Assembly: GCA_905221605.1 (NCBI GenBank)
Contig: CAJNDS010002181.1
Location: 531,001 to 595,000 of the forward strand
Direction of reading: 5' to 3'
Length of the DNA: 64,000 nucleotides
Source: Symbiodinium natans
Lineage: Eukaryota; Sar; Dinophyceae; Suessiales; Symbiodiniaceae
Position numbers and translations under genes: made by a program. Shown in pieces: positions 55,301-64,000 of this stretch (position 1 is its first letter; each line of letters starts with the position of its first letter). Under the pieces are notes generated by a model, which saw only the letters and a program-made list of their open reading frames with translations, made no database searches and was not told where the DNA came from.

Positions 55301-57899
55301 AAACCCTTAAAACCCTAAATCCCTACATCCCTAAAATCCCTAAACCCCTAAATCCCTAAAACCCTAAATCCCTAAATCCCTAACCCTTAAAACCCTAAAT
55401 CCCTACACCCCTAAATCCCTAAAACCCTAAATCCCTAAATCCCTAACCCCAAAAAACCCTAAATCCCTACATCCCTAAAACCCCTAAACCCCTAAATCCC
55501 TAAATCCCTAAAACCCTAAATCCCTAAACCCTTAAAACCCTAAATCCCTACATCCCTAAATTCCCTAAACCCCTAAATCCCTAAAACCCTAAATTCCTAA
55601 ATCCCTAAACCCTTAAAACCCTAAATCCCTGCACCCTAAACCCTAAATCCATCAACTCCCAAAACCAGCTTCTTAAGATCTACTGACTTCTTGAGGCTCA
55701 AGAAGCTCAGGCTTTTGGGGCTTAAGGTGTTTAGATGTCTTCATGTCTCTCCTATAAATACATGTGAAGAGATCCTTGCCAACCACTGCGTATGAGGGGC
55801 GGCACAAAACCTAAAAAGCCAAAAACCTCCAAGCGCCCGCTCTCACAGACCCTCTCGAGAGCCTTCATCTGGTTGTCAGCAGTCGTGCCACCATATTGCT
55901 GGCAAAAACTCCGTGCACGTGCTCTATCTTGGTTGTGTTGTCACAGGGCCCAGCTTCTTGGCTGAAGGAGGGGCTGCTGTGCTATTAGAGCATTGGCATG
56001 GCAGCACTGCCCATTAGCGGTTCCTTGTCTGGGCGATGAAGGTATCGATGTATCGCCTTGAAAATGGCAAGTCCCCTGCAAAGGCCCCTGCACCATCACT
56101 CCCCATGGAGTACTGGCGATTCTGAGCGTCTTCAAGAACATCTCCCCTTATGGCGCACCGGGGATCAGGTTCCCGGCGTCCCTGTTCTCATTGGCCTTCT
56201 TGATAGGGTTTAGGGTTTAGGGTTTAGGGTTTAGGGTTTAGGGTTTAGGGTTTAGGGTTTAGGGTTTAGGGTTTAGGGTTTAGGGTTTAGGGTTTAGGGT
56301 TTAGGGTTTACGGTTTAGGGTTTAGGGCTTTCGCTCTCCTAACCCTAAACCCCCGGGGGCCAGACTGCCTTTGGAAGCTGCGTCCAGCGCTCGGATGGCT
56401 CCTCTTACAGGCCCCGGAGTTTGGGGTTTGGGGTTTGGGGTTTATATAGGGTTTAGGGTTTAGGGTTTAGGGCAATAAAAAGACTGGAGGCTTTGGGGGG
56501 GGGTTTAAGGGTTTGGGATTGGGGTTTAGGGTTTAGGGTTTAGGGTCTAGGGTCTAGGGTCTAGGGTTTAGGGTCTAGGGTCTAGGGTTTAGGCCCTCAG
56601 AGTCGGTTTAGAGTTTTGAGGTTGAGGGTTTAGGGTTACATGGCTTGCTTGCGAAGCTCATGCCTCAACTCGACCCTGGTGGCCTCCATGAAGATACACG
56701 CTGCCACTGCGAAGTGCGAGAAGAAAAGCGAAGAGAAAGTTGAGGATGGAGAGAGAACGTGGTAGCACAACTGGGCTACCAAGACGAGTTCGAAGGTCAA
56801 CAGTTTCACAAGTCAAGCTGAGTTATGGGTTTGAGTGGAACAAGTCCAGACCCTAAACCCCAAACCGTCAACAACTTCCCAGAAGCCACAACCGCCCCAG
56901 ACCCTGCTTGAAGGTTCATGGGCACTTAGAACTGGGGTTATAAGTAGGGTAACTACGGCTACAATGTCTTTTAGGGTTGCGTATATCCCCAAATGTGACC
57001 GTACTTATAAGCCCCTTAAGTCCCCTAAGTAGGTTGTGCGTAGACTTTGAGCTGGGGTTACAAGTACACATGAATCTTCAAGTAGACTTCAGCCATACGG
57101 CCGCTTCCTGCCGCACTGTCTGCGGACGCGGTGGACACAGCTGCGCCTCATCGGCTTACGTGCAGCGAGACCGTAAACCCTGAACCCTGAACCCTAAACC
57201 CTGAACCCTAAACCCTAAACCCGAAACCCTAAACCCTAAACCCGAAACCCTAAACCCTGAACCCTAAACCCTAAATCGTAATCAAACCCTAAGCCCTCAA
57301 CTTTGTCAACGCCTCCGCTTCGTCACAGAGCAGAAATTGATCCTACATCCACATGCCGTTACCATCGAAAACCCCAGCAAGCCTGACAGGGTTTAGGGTT
57401 TAGGGAGTTTAGGGAGTGTAGGGAGTTTAGGGAGTTGAGGGAGTTCAGGGAGTTCAGGGAGTTCAGGAAGTTTTGGAAGTTTAGGGGCTCTAGGGAGTTT
57501 AGGGTTTAGGGCTTGGAGCCCTAAAAGCAAACCCTAAACCCCAAACCCCAAACCCCAAACCCCAAACCCTAAACCCTCAACCCTAAACCCTAATCCCCAC
57601 AGAGTGGGCGCCTTGCCACGCCAGCGGCTGTAGCTGTCGCCTTTGGCTCGCTGCGAAGCCTCGGGATGACTCTGCATCTGGGGGCCTCTCAGAGGTACGA
57701 GGCCCAGAAGTAGCCTAAGAATACAAAGGGTTTAGGGTTTAGGGTTTAGGGTTGCTTAGGCAATTTAGGGCTCCGAAACCCCTAAACCCTGTACAACCTC
57801 CACAACGCTAACCCAAGCTGCGGATCGCAATGCCCCAGCCATGAGCGTGGCGCCCAGCGTCAGGCGGCGCCCTGTGCGGCGGCGGCGCTGCCCCGCGGC
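49254..57899 (-). CDS. Unrecognised multi-exon protein (gene B)
   Basis: Minus-strand exons that join in phase. At the 5' end an exon with QRRRRTGRRLTLGATLMAGA followed by LRSAAW resembles a thylakoid/Tat-type or transit segment. Further exons: 57612-57659, 57102-57146, 56645-56683, 56365-56403, 56159-56195, 55863-55898, 54933-54986, 54112-54182, 53701-53732, 52866-52900, 50764-50839, 49944-49979, 49254-49316. The run from 54182 to 49254 joins cleanly (FCRFLH-G-VSELRPEVWD, then DSLSSPLTHES-R-PFPDLSE, then RNSGDTQ-AAMGELRKAVHQ). The 5' part has unresolved phases. I do not recognise the family. A plastid or lumen location is an inference from the first exon only. It may be two genes. Confidence 0.55.
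49944..49979 (-). CDS. Gene B exon (AAMGELRKAVHQ)
   Basis: Twelve codons, TGCCAG|GCC to CAG|GCGTTG; could extend to ALQEGSQ with a GTAGGT donor. Confidence 0.65.
50764..50839 (-). CDS. Gene B exon (PFPDLSERLETAAPELLQ)
   Basis: Twenty-five codons, PFPDLSERLETAAPELLQ then RNSGDTQ; TTCGAG|G to CAG|GCGTGT (GC). Amphipathic helix. Confidence 0.68.
50900..52860. other. Mainly intronic or intergenic DNA
   Basis: Contains a family 3 element (51085-51290), telomere-like tracts and an open frame of 143 codons on the plus strand (51828-52259) with no recognisable motif. No exon supported. Confidence 0.5.
52866..52900 (-). CDS. Gene B exon (DSLSSPLTHES)
   Basis: Eleven codons plus two bases; ACCAG|GAC to GAG|GCCAGC (GC). 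The split arginine is completed by the next exon. Confidence 0.6.
53147..53255. mobile_element. Short TIR element, family 3 (ACTTGGAGGTTCA ends)
   Basis: ACTTGGAGGTTCATATGGGT and its near complement ACCCATATGAACCTTCAAG bracket about 65 bases. A second copy follows at 53319-53433. Confidence 0.82.
53515..53655 (-). repeat. Variant array (AAGCCTA)n
   Basis: About twenty heptamers AAGCCTA with AAGCCTC variants, a coherent shift of the telomere unit CCCTAAA. Confidence 0.92.
53701..53732 (-). CDS. Gene B exon (VSELRPEVWD)
   Basis: Ten codons with a two-base overhang matching the preceding exon; CCCAG|GT to GAC|GTATAT. Confidence 0.62.
54112..54182 (-). CDS. Gene B exon (DLVSVERNGLPVPSEK)
   Basis: DLVSVERNGLPVPSEKDLFC, then RFLH and a split glycine. 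CAGCAG|GAC to CATG|GTGTGG. Confidence 0.7.
55255..55640 (-). repeat. Variant array built on CCCTAAAT and CCCTAAAA
   Basis: Long tract alternating CCCTAAAT, CCCTAAAA and CCCTACAT with higher-order periodicity (blocks of about 80-90 bases repeat). Confidence 0.9.
56204..56330 (+). repeat. Long TTTAGGG tract
   Basis: About 18 heptamers, one CGG variant near the end, next to a gene B exon. Confidence 0.95.
57405..57505 (+). repeat. Variant array (GGGAGTTTA)n
   Basis: About ten units of GGGAGTTTA / GGGAGTTCA, a nine-base derivative of the telomere unit. Confidence 0.88.
57612..57659 (-). CDS. Gene B exon (ASQRAKGDSYSRWRGK)
   Basis: Sixteen codons in phase after the leader-like exon; CCGAG|GCT to AAG|GCGCCC (GC). 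A second frame is open too. Confidence 0.5.
57813..57899 (-). CDS. Gene B exon: arginine-rich hydrophobic leader-like segment
   Basis: Twenty-nine codons: four arginines, T-G-R-R, then LTLGATLMAGAL, ending AAW. CAAAAG|GCC to TGG|GTTAGC. A twin-arginine followed by a short hydrophobic run is typical of lumenal targeting in plastid proteins. Confidence 0.6.
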
Positions 57900-58099
57900 C
57901 TTTTGAGGCGCTTCTGGGTTTCAGGGGTTTTAGGGGCTTCAGGCTTAGGGTCCAGGGGCTTTAGAGGATTTAGGGATTTTTTGGGTTCAGGGGGTTTTGG
58001 GGCTTTGGGGTCCAGGGGCTTTACAAGGGGATTTCGGGTTTTCGGGCTTTTGGGGCCTATAGGGCGCAGGGATTTGCAGAGTGATTTGCAGGGTTGCGG

Positions 58100-59370
58100 G
58101 TGGGATTGAGGTATGTAGGCTCGTAAAACCCTGAACCCTAAGCGGTTTAACCCTAAGACCTAAACCGTAAACCCTAAAACCCTAAAACCTAAAACCTAAA
58201 CCGGCAACCGCCCTAAAACCCTACACCCTCAAAACCCACAAACCTAACCCAACCCATTACCACACCACCCCACAAAAGGGGGGGGGGGGGGGACCGTGTG
58301 TAGAGCTTTATATGGTGGTCTATGGGGTTTATATGCTAGACAGGGTTATGTAGATGGTGGGTAGGGATTATATGGTAGAGAGGGCTTCTAGGGCTTGTCG
58401 GGCTTAAGAAGGGGCTCGCCCGGTTTGGGGCTGTGTCGCATTCTCGAGGATTTAGGGTGTAGGGCTTAGGGTTTGCGTCAAGAATTCAGGTTGAACAAAG
58501 CACCAGCTCGAGGACAAAAATCAGATTCTTGGGCTTTCACCAGTTTTCGGTGATGAGCTCAGAGGTAGAGTTCACCCAAAGCCTTCAAATCTCTGTGAGC
58601 AGCCACAAAATCTTGAGGCCATAAAACATTAACGCACAACATCCTAAACCCTAACCCTAAACCCTAAAACAAAAAACCTAAACCCTAAACCCTAAACTGG
58701 TTGAACAGGCAGACTTCGGGAAGCTCCGAAGATAACTCGCTGACTAGTAGGCTGGGTTTGAGAGCTTAGGGCGTAGTCTGAGTTCCATACTTTGGAGTCG
58801 ACCCTGGAAACACAAAGTATACACTTTTTAGGTAGAAGTAGCTAAAAATCGGAACACCCAGAACCAAAAACAGTATTCAAGTATAGTACACCAAAACCAG
58901 TAGTATTCGTAAGGCCTGTTGGGGCTTCGCTGGGATCGAGAAGCTGAGGATCAGAGATTGAAGTGGATAGCCAGGTTTTCTCGTGAGAGCAGTGGCGCGC
59001 AGCGCAGTCACTATGCCAGTCAGCTAGACTTGGCCTCAAACCCTGAACCCTAAACCCTACACCCTAAACCCTACACCCTAAACCCTAAACCCTACACCCT
59101 AAACCCCAAACCCTAAACCCGAATTCCTAAAACCTGAGCCATCAAACAGAGCCCGGACAGCCCCGGGCTGCAAAACCACCTGCCTAGATTTCATGCCGGA
59201 TTTTTGAAACCCTAAACACTAAAACCTAAACTAGGTACAGTACCCCCACCCCCCCCTCCCCCCCCCCCCCCCCCCCAAAAAAAAAAAAAAAATACATAGA
59301 AAACATAAAAAAATAAATAAACAGATAAATAAAGTTGAAAAGTATAGGCGCATCAATCAGTCCATGCTCA
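58100..59370. other. Possible intergenic region between genes A and B
   Basis: Telomere-like tracts, a poly-G run (58276), a poly-C/poly-A junction (59247-59292) and one weak coding-like island (58700-58755, LLVSELSSELPEVCLF on the minus strand). Confidence 0.45.
59247..59292 (+). repeat. Poly(C)-poly(A) junction
   Basis: C-run of about 25 directly followed by an A-run of about 16. Similar C/A junctions at 30834-30861, 34314-34350, 54856-54897 and 62618-62650; the complement type is at about 23291-23330. Confidence 0.9.
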
Positions 59371-59376
59371 ACCGAC

Positions 59377-59415
59377 TCACTCGAGGAGCTTCTCACGCAG
59401 GGCGGAAGGATCAGC
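59377..59415 (-). CDS. Terminal exon (ADPSALREKLLE, stop)
   Basis: CTTCAG|GCT, twelve codons and TGA. Probably the last exon of the PPR gene, but it could belong to another gene. Confidence 0.5.
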   Translation of the reverse strand, partial: ADPSALREKLLE

Positions 59416-61803
59416 CTGAAGGAGCAAAGCTGGCGCGGACCGCCGGCTTTTTGGGTTTAGGCTTCTAGGGTTTAGGGTTTAGGGTTTAGGGTTTAGGGTT
59501 TAGGCTTATAGGGTTACAGGCTCATAGGGTTTAGGGTTTAGGGTTTATAGGCTTTAGGGTTTAGGGTTATCTGCCCCCTGCCTGGTCATGAGGCGTTGGA
59601 TCTTGCTCGTCATACCCCAATGATCCAGCAAGGTGAGCGTCGAGGTTTAGGGTTTGGGGTGCCAGTTACCCAGAGACTGGCCAGCATCGACGACCCACGC
59701 GGAGCGTTCATGAGGGTCATTCTTCTAGTTGACGCCAGCAAACAACCTGTTGGGCCAGGTTGTTCGCTGCGCAGATCGAAGCCGACGACTTTAATGCAGT
59801 TTTCCCTGCCAGGATGAAGGTGTTTGTGCATTCATCAGGTAGTCATCGGTAAGAAATAGTTGAAGAGGCAGAGCTCCCAAAGGTGGGCTGAAACTGCAGC
59901 ATTGAAGTTGATCTCTTGTCCCTTCAGTTCCAGCTAGAATAGAGAGTTGTTGGATCCTTTGCAAGCTTTCTCACAGGCGCTGATGCCGGCATTGAAGCTG
60001 ATTTCGCTGGGCACCGCTCTGGCCGCGGGCATCTGCGAAAGCAAATGCAGGGCCATCTGCCACTTACCACCTTTCTCACAAGCGCTGATACCAGCACTGA
60101 AGCTGATCTCGTTTGGCACCAGTCTGGCCGTGGGCATCTGCGAAAGCAATTGCAGGGCCATCTGCCACTGGCCACCTTTCTCACAGGCGCTGATGCCGGA
60201 ATTGAAGCTGATACTGTTCGGCACCACTCTGGCCAACGGCATCTGCGAAAGCAAATGCAAGGACAGCTGCCACTCACCCCCTTTCGCACAAGCGCTGATG
60301 CCGGAACTGAAGCTGATTTCGTTTGGCAGCACTCTGGCTGTGGGCATCTGCAAAAGTAAATGCAAAGCCATCTGCCACTCGCCACCTTTCTCACAGGCGC
60401 TGATGCCAGCATTAAAACTGATCTCATTCGGCAGAGTCCTGGCCACCGGCATCTGCGAAAGCAAATGCAGAGCCATCTGCCACTCACCACCTTTCTCACA
60501 GGCGCTAATGCTGGCATTGAAGCTGATTTCGTTAGGAAACACTTTGGCCATGGGCATCCGCAAAAACAAATACAAGGCCATCTGCCACTCGCCACCTTTC
60601 TCACAAGCACTGATGCCGGCATTGTGGCTGATTTCGTCTGGCACCAGTCTGGCCATGGGCATCTGCAGCAGCAGATGCAGAGCCATCTGCCACTGACCAG
60701 CTTTCTCACAGGCGCTGATGCCGGCATTGAAACTGATCTCGTCAGGTACCGCCCTGGCCGCGGGCATCTGCGAAAGCAAATGCAGGGCCATCTGCCACTC
60801 ACCACCTTTCTCACAAGCGCTGATACCAGCACTGAAGCTGATTTCGTTTGGCACCAGTCTGGCCGTGGGCATCTGCGAAAGCAGACATAATGCCATCTGC
60901 CATTCACTAGCCTTCTCGCAGGCACTGATGCCGGCACTGAAGCTGATTTCGTTGCGCACAGTTCTGGCCATCGGCATCTGCGAAAGCAAATGCAGGGCCA
61001 TCTGCCACTCACCACCCTTCCCGCAAGCGCTGATACCAGCACTGAAAGTGATCTCATTCGGAACCGTTCTGGCCTTGGGCATCTGCGAAAGCAATTGCAG
61101 GGCCATCTCCCACTGGCCACACCTCTCACAGGCGCTGATGCCGGAATTGAAGCTGATCACGTCTGGCACCACTCTGGCCACGGGCATCTGCGCGAGCAAA
61201 CTGAGCGCCGTCTGCCACTCGCCGCCTTTCGCACAGGCGCTGATGCCGGAATTGAAGCTGATCACGTCCGGCACCACTGTGGAGATGGGTATCTGCGAAA
61301 GCAAATTCAGCGCCGTCTGCCACGCGCCGCCTTTCCCGCAGGCGCTGATGGCGGCATTGAAGCTGATTAAGTTTGGACACAGTTGCTTCGATAGCATTTG
61401 AGAGAGCATCTGAAGCACATGCTGCCACTTCAAGCCTCTTTGGCATGCCGTGATTGCAGCATTGAAGCTGGGAACATCGGGCAGAAGCCCGGCTTCTACG
61501 ATCTCTGTGAGGACTTGACTTGCAACCTGCCACGGCTTGACCTCTCCAGAGCCCACGAGGGCAGTGGAGAACACCTTCTGGCATCTTTCCTTAGTAGCCC
61601 AGTAACCAGATTATAATAAGGGCACCCTTTTTTGGGGTTACGTTTAGAAGGGAGCCCAGAACCAAACAAAAAGGGTAAAGGGTACCACTGGGCTACTAAG
61701 TTTCGGCTGGCAACATGTGTTGGGCAGATGTCGGTCTGCCAGCCTTGCTTCCGACAAGCGGCTGCAGCGCGGCTTGTCGCAGCAAGCTGGTTCGGCATTT
61801 CCG
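59377..61803 (-). CDS. Pentatricopeptide-repeat (PPR) protein
   Basis: P-class PPR protein, expected to bind single-stranded RNA, most often in plastid or mitochondrion. The main exon (59875-61589) encodes 14 complete 35-residue repeats of the type ISFNAGISACEKGGEWQMAL then HLLSQMPxARxVPNE, plus partial repeats at both ends. The 5' exon (61705-61803) includes ATG TTG CCA GCC, and the main exon continues GAA AGA TGC CAG after removal of the family 1 element. Codon upstream of ATG is also open, so a longer N-terminus with targeting sequence is possible. Two small indels near 59940 put a TAG in the fifteenth repeat, yet repeat-like sequence (INFNAAVSA) follows in the original frame. Proposed 3' exons: 59670-59805 and 59377-59415 (ADPSALREKLLE, stop). 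Without the tail, the longest uninterrupted frame ends at 59934. Confidence 0.85.
59670..59805 (-). CDS. PPR gene, possible 3' exon
   Basis: Forty-five codons: ENCIKVVGFDLRSEQPGPTG, then CLLASTRRMTLMNAPRGSSM and LASLW. GGCAG|G to TGG|GTAACT. Not PPR-like; joins in phase to the main exon via a GC donor at 59875. Confidence 0.6.
59875..61589 (-). CDS. PPR gene, main repeat exon
   Basis: Fourteen full repeats. Residues at the RNA-code positions (5 and 35) are, repeat by repeat: NN, ND, ND, NN, SN, SN, SD, ND, NN, NN, NN, SN, NN, SS. By the published PPR code this suggests a pyrimidine/A-rich target (about Y-U-U-Y-A-A-?-U-Y-Y-Y-A-Y-A). DNA identity between repeats is high, pointing to recent tandem expansion or gene conversion. 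A frameshift-derived TAG occurs at 59934-59936. Confidence 0.9.
61590..61700. mobile_element. Introner-like TIR element, family 1, in the PPR gene
   Basis: 111 bp with perfect 14-bp terminal inverted repeats CTTAGTAGCCCAGT, flanked by the 4-bp direct repeat TTTC (61586-61589 and 61701-61704). No coding potential. It interrupts the PPR reading frame; excision of the element plus one TTTC copy as a GA-AG intron on the minus strand restores it. Confidence 0.88.
61705..61803 (-). CDS. PPR gene, 5' exon
   Basis: In the PPR frame reads RKCRTSLLRQAALQPLVGSK, then AGRPTSAQHMLPA. CCACCAG may be its acceptor. The internal ATG (in QHMLPA) is a candidate start. Confidence 0.65.
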
Positions 61804-62225
61804 CTGGTGGTTTAGAGTTTAGGGTTTAGGGTTTAGGGGTTAGGGCTACAGCGGCTTTAGTTCACAAGCTTGCAGTGTATGGGGAGTGAGTTTTGGAGAA
61901 CGCTGAGGTTGACGGGGTTCATGCTTGGACCCTCACATCCCTGAACAACTGGGCTCCTTGATACAGTTGCTTATGAGATTGAGGGTTTAGGGTTTAGGGT
62001 CTCGGGTTCAGGTATGAGGCACAAGCCTGCAACAAATGAGGTGGCTCCTTGAGCCCTCTGAAAATTCCGAAGCATCCATGCACCTACATGGTATATGCTT
62101 GGGCCTTGAAGAGGTTCCTTTAGTAGGTTTAGAGCACAACCACTTTTTTGGAAAGGCACATGGGCCCTTATGGAAACCGCACACCCTAAACCTCTCCCCC
62201 CCCCCCCCCCCCCCCCCCTTCCCCC

Positions 62226-62275
62226 AAATGCGCCTCATGGGCCTCCGCTTCCTTTCGGAGCTGTTCTTTGAGCTC
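62226..62275 (-). CDS. Unassigned coding-like exon (ELKEQLRKEAEAHEAHL)
   Basis: ACTTCAG|GAG followed by an acidic/basic helix. May belong upstream of the PPR gene. Confidence 0.45.
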
Positions 62276-63454
62276 CTGAAGTTTAGGGTTTAGGGTTTAG
62301 GGTTTAGGGTTTAGGGTTTAGGGCTCAGGTTAGGAGGATCCTGAGGCTTGGGAGGAGTCGGATTCTCCGGGTTCAAGGTTAAGGAAGCCAAGCCGCCAAG
62401 CCCTAAACCCTAAACCCTAAACCCTAAACCCTAAACCCTAAACCCTAAACCCCTAAACCCCTAAACCCCTACACCCCTAAACCCCTAAACCCCTAAACCC
62501 CTAAACCCTAAACCCCAAACCCTAAAACCCTATACCCTAAACCCAGAGGGCCGCCCTAAACACACGTTCCAGGGGTTCCCCTCCAAACCCCCCACAAAAC
62601 CCAGAAACCCGAAGTCTCCCCCCCCCCCCCCCCCCCGCCCCCCCGGAAAAAAAACACACACACACACACACACATCAACAACTACTTCATTTTCATGGGA
62701 ATTTATGTAGGGTTTAGGGTTTAGGGTTTAGGGTTCATGGTTTAGGGAACTTATCAGTAGGGTCACAAGGAGGGTAATGCCCTTATCTAGGAGAAGTAGT
62801 CAAGTATGAGCCTGAATAAGCCCAATCAGGACCCTGCTCAAGATGCCTTGCAGAAGGGCACCCGTTTACTGCCCAAAGGGGTTTGGGGTTTCGGGGTTTA
62901 GGCTTGGTTGAGAAGGGAACCTAATCCCCGAAAAGAAGGAATAGAGGGCCCACTCTGGTTCCTAGGCTCTCCGCTCATGGCCTCTTCGCCAATGCAGAGC
63001 AGCCTCCAGGAACGTGCCGGCGAGCGCACGCCTGGAGTTGTCTCTCGGTTTCAAAGCCTTTTTGTAGTTGAGGGTTTAGGGTTTGGGGTAGGGCAGGGTC
63101 GGGTAATAGGTAGGTAGGATATAGTAGGGCTAGTCATAGAGGGTTAGGGCATATACAGTTTAGTGGTTGCCAGGGTTCTAGGGTTTAGGTTGTTAGGGCG
63201 TTTGAGTTCGGGGGCGCCTTTACAGCAGGGCATCCCGAACCCTAACCCTAGGGGTTTAGGGCTTAGGGTGGTACATCACGGCATATCCCCTTACGTCGCC
63301 ATTTGCAGTTACAGTGAATTTCGTGGTGAAAGAACTGGACAAGACCTCGAATTAGTGCCCGTTCTGGGGCCATGCTCCCATAGGAGTTTAAGATGTACCC
63401 TAAACCCTAAATCCTAAACCCTAAACCCTAAACCCCCCCTCCCTTAAGAACCCT

Positions 63455-63555
63455 ATAAAGTCTCAAAGATTGGCAGCATGCCTCGCATGGCTGTCAGGGC
63501 AAGGTGAACGGCCGCTGGCAGGATGAACTCCCGCCACTTCGTCTGAGGCCGCTGG
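63455..63555 (-). CDS. Unassigned coding-like exon (REFILPAAVHLALTAMRGML)
   Basis: Minus-strand frame RPQTKWREFILPAAVHLALT then AMRGMLPIFE, hydrophobic helix, GC-rich like other exons. A weaker island is at 62965-63045 (RQLQACARRHVPGG). Confidence 0.5.
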
Positions 63556-64000
63556 AGCTGGTAGGGTTTAGGGTTTAGGGTTTAGGGTTTAGGGTTTAGG
63601 GTTTAGGGTTTAGGGTTTAGGGTTTGGGGTTTGGGGTTTGGGGTTTAGGGTGTGAGGAGTGAGGATTCCGTTGGGGTCTCATGTGTCCCCTCAAAGAACA
63701 AACACGCATTGGGTTTTTTGGGGGGGCACCTGATTCCAAGAATGGTACGCTCAATGAGCCCGCGAACCTAAATCCTAAACCTGGACATATATGGCATCCA
63801 TTTCCAGGAACGCAAGTGGATAACCTTTTTAAAGGTTTAGGGTCTGCAGGGCTTTTTTGGACGCTAGGGTTTATGGGGTTTAGTGGGTTTGAGGTTGTGG
63901 GTAGCGTATCTTTGAGGGTGTTTAGAGAATGGGGTTTCAGATGGATTTCGTGTGTAGGGCATCTTGCAAGGGTCAAGGGTTTTTGCGCCAGGTTCGGAAC

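Larger units (their letters stand above)
1..64000. repeat. Dispersed interstitial telomere-type repeats (TTTAGGG/CCCTAAA)
   Basis: Hundreds of short tracts in both orientations, mostly in introns directly next to exons. Many are pure TTTAGGG, others drift to TTGGGG, TTCAGGG or TCTAGGG. No telomeric terminus is present: the first bases are degenerate CCCTAAA and are followed by gene sequence. Confidence 0.95.

Noticed and set aside
59924-61401. Long frames overlapping the PPR exon in other frames and on the plus strand
   Set aside because: Shadow frames caused by the 105-bp periodicity of the PPR repeats.

Overview
This window is nuclear DNA of a dinoflagellate. I base that on four things seen directly: short exons whose introns start with GC or GA as well as GT and end in AG, usually followed by G; one uninterrupted reading direction (every gene I can assemble runs on the minus strand); hundreds of interstitial telomere-type repeats (TTTAGGG / CCCTAAA); and protein families typical of dinoflagellates (a long array of near-identical 35-residue PPR repeats, and an EF-hand / SHWWG / ankyrin protein). 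The species cannot be read from the sequence. No bacterial operon logic applies. I see no rRNA, tRNA, spliced-leader RNA, CRISPR array or viral gene.

Most six-frame open frames here are translations of repeats. The real coding sequence sits in islands of about 25-140 bases between telomere-like tracts. Reading the islands on the minus strand and joining them at GY/GA...AG|G boundaries gives continuous, in-phase proteins. From right to left (5' to 3'):
(A) about 63.5-59.4 kb: a PPR protein with 14 complete repeats in one large exon. Its 5' end is split by a 111-bp terminal-inverted-repeat element that behaves as an introner.
(B) about 57.9-49.2 kb: an unrecognised protein with an arginine-rich hydrophobic, transit- or Tat-like exon near its N-terminus.
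(C) about 47.7-31.0 kb: EF-hand-like pair, then a VVRDIVIP segment, a SHWWG...YWLCIFGVNQ...CGCG...FSRLWVLKEL domain, and ankyrin repeats at the C-terminus.
(D) 26.0 to below 0.4 kb, running off the left edge: a DBP2/DDX5-type DEAD-box RNA helicase in about 20 exons covering motifs Q through V.

The introns hold most of the DNA. They contain telomere-like tracts, at least six families of short terminal-inverted-repeat elements (about 65-200 bp), a 1.1-kb foldback element, and tandem arrays. The largest helicase intron (about 1.3-9.2 kb) holds AT-rich CAAGATT repeats, arrays of a TGTCTG-TC-CAGACA palindrome, a 63-bp array, a 42-bp array, a GC-rich 95-bp minisatellite (about 20 copies) and a CA/CAGA microsatellite.

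The three most notable observations are these. The PPR-gene element looks like a recent, datable intron gain: removing element plus one target duplication as a GA-AG intron restores the frame. The palindrome arrays carry paired base changes that keep both arms complementary. Telomere-repeat tracts at several introns are flanked by 11-16 bp direct repeats, as if inserted at staggered breaks. Exon boundaries are my inference from phase, splice dinucleotides and family knowledge; there is no transcript evidence.
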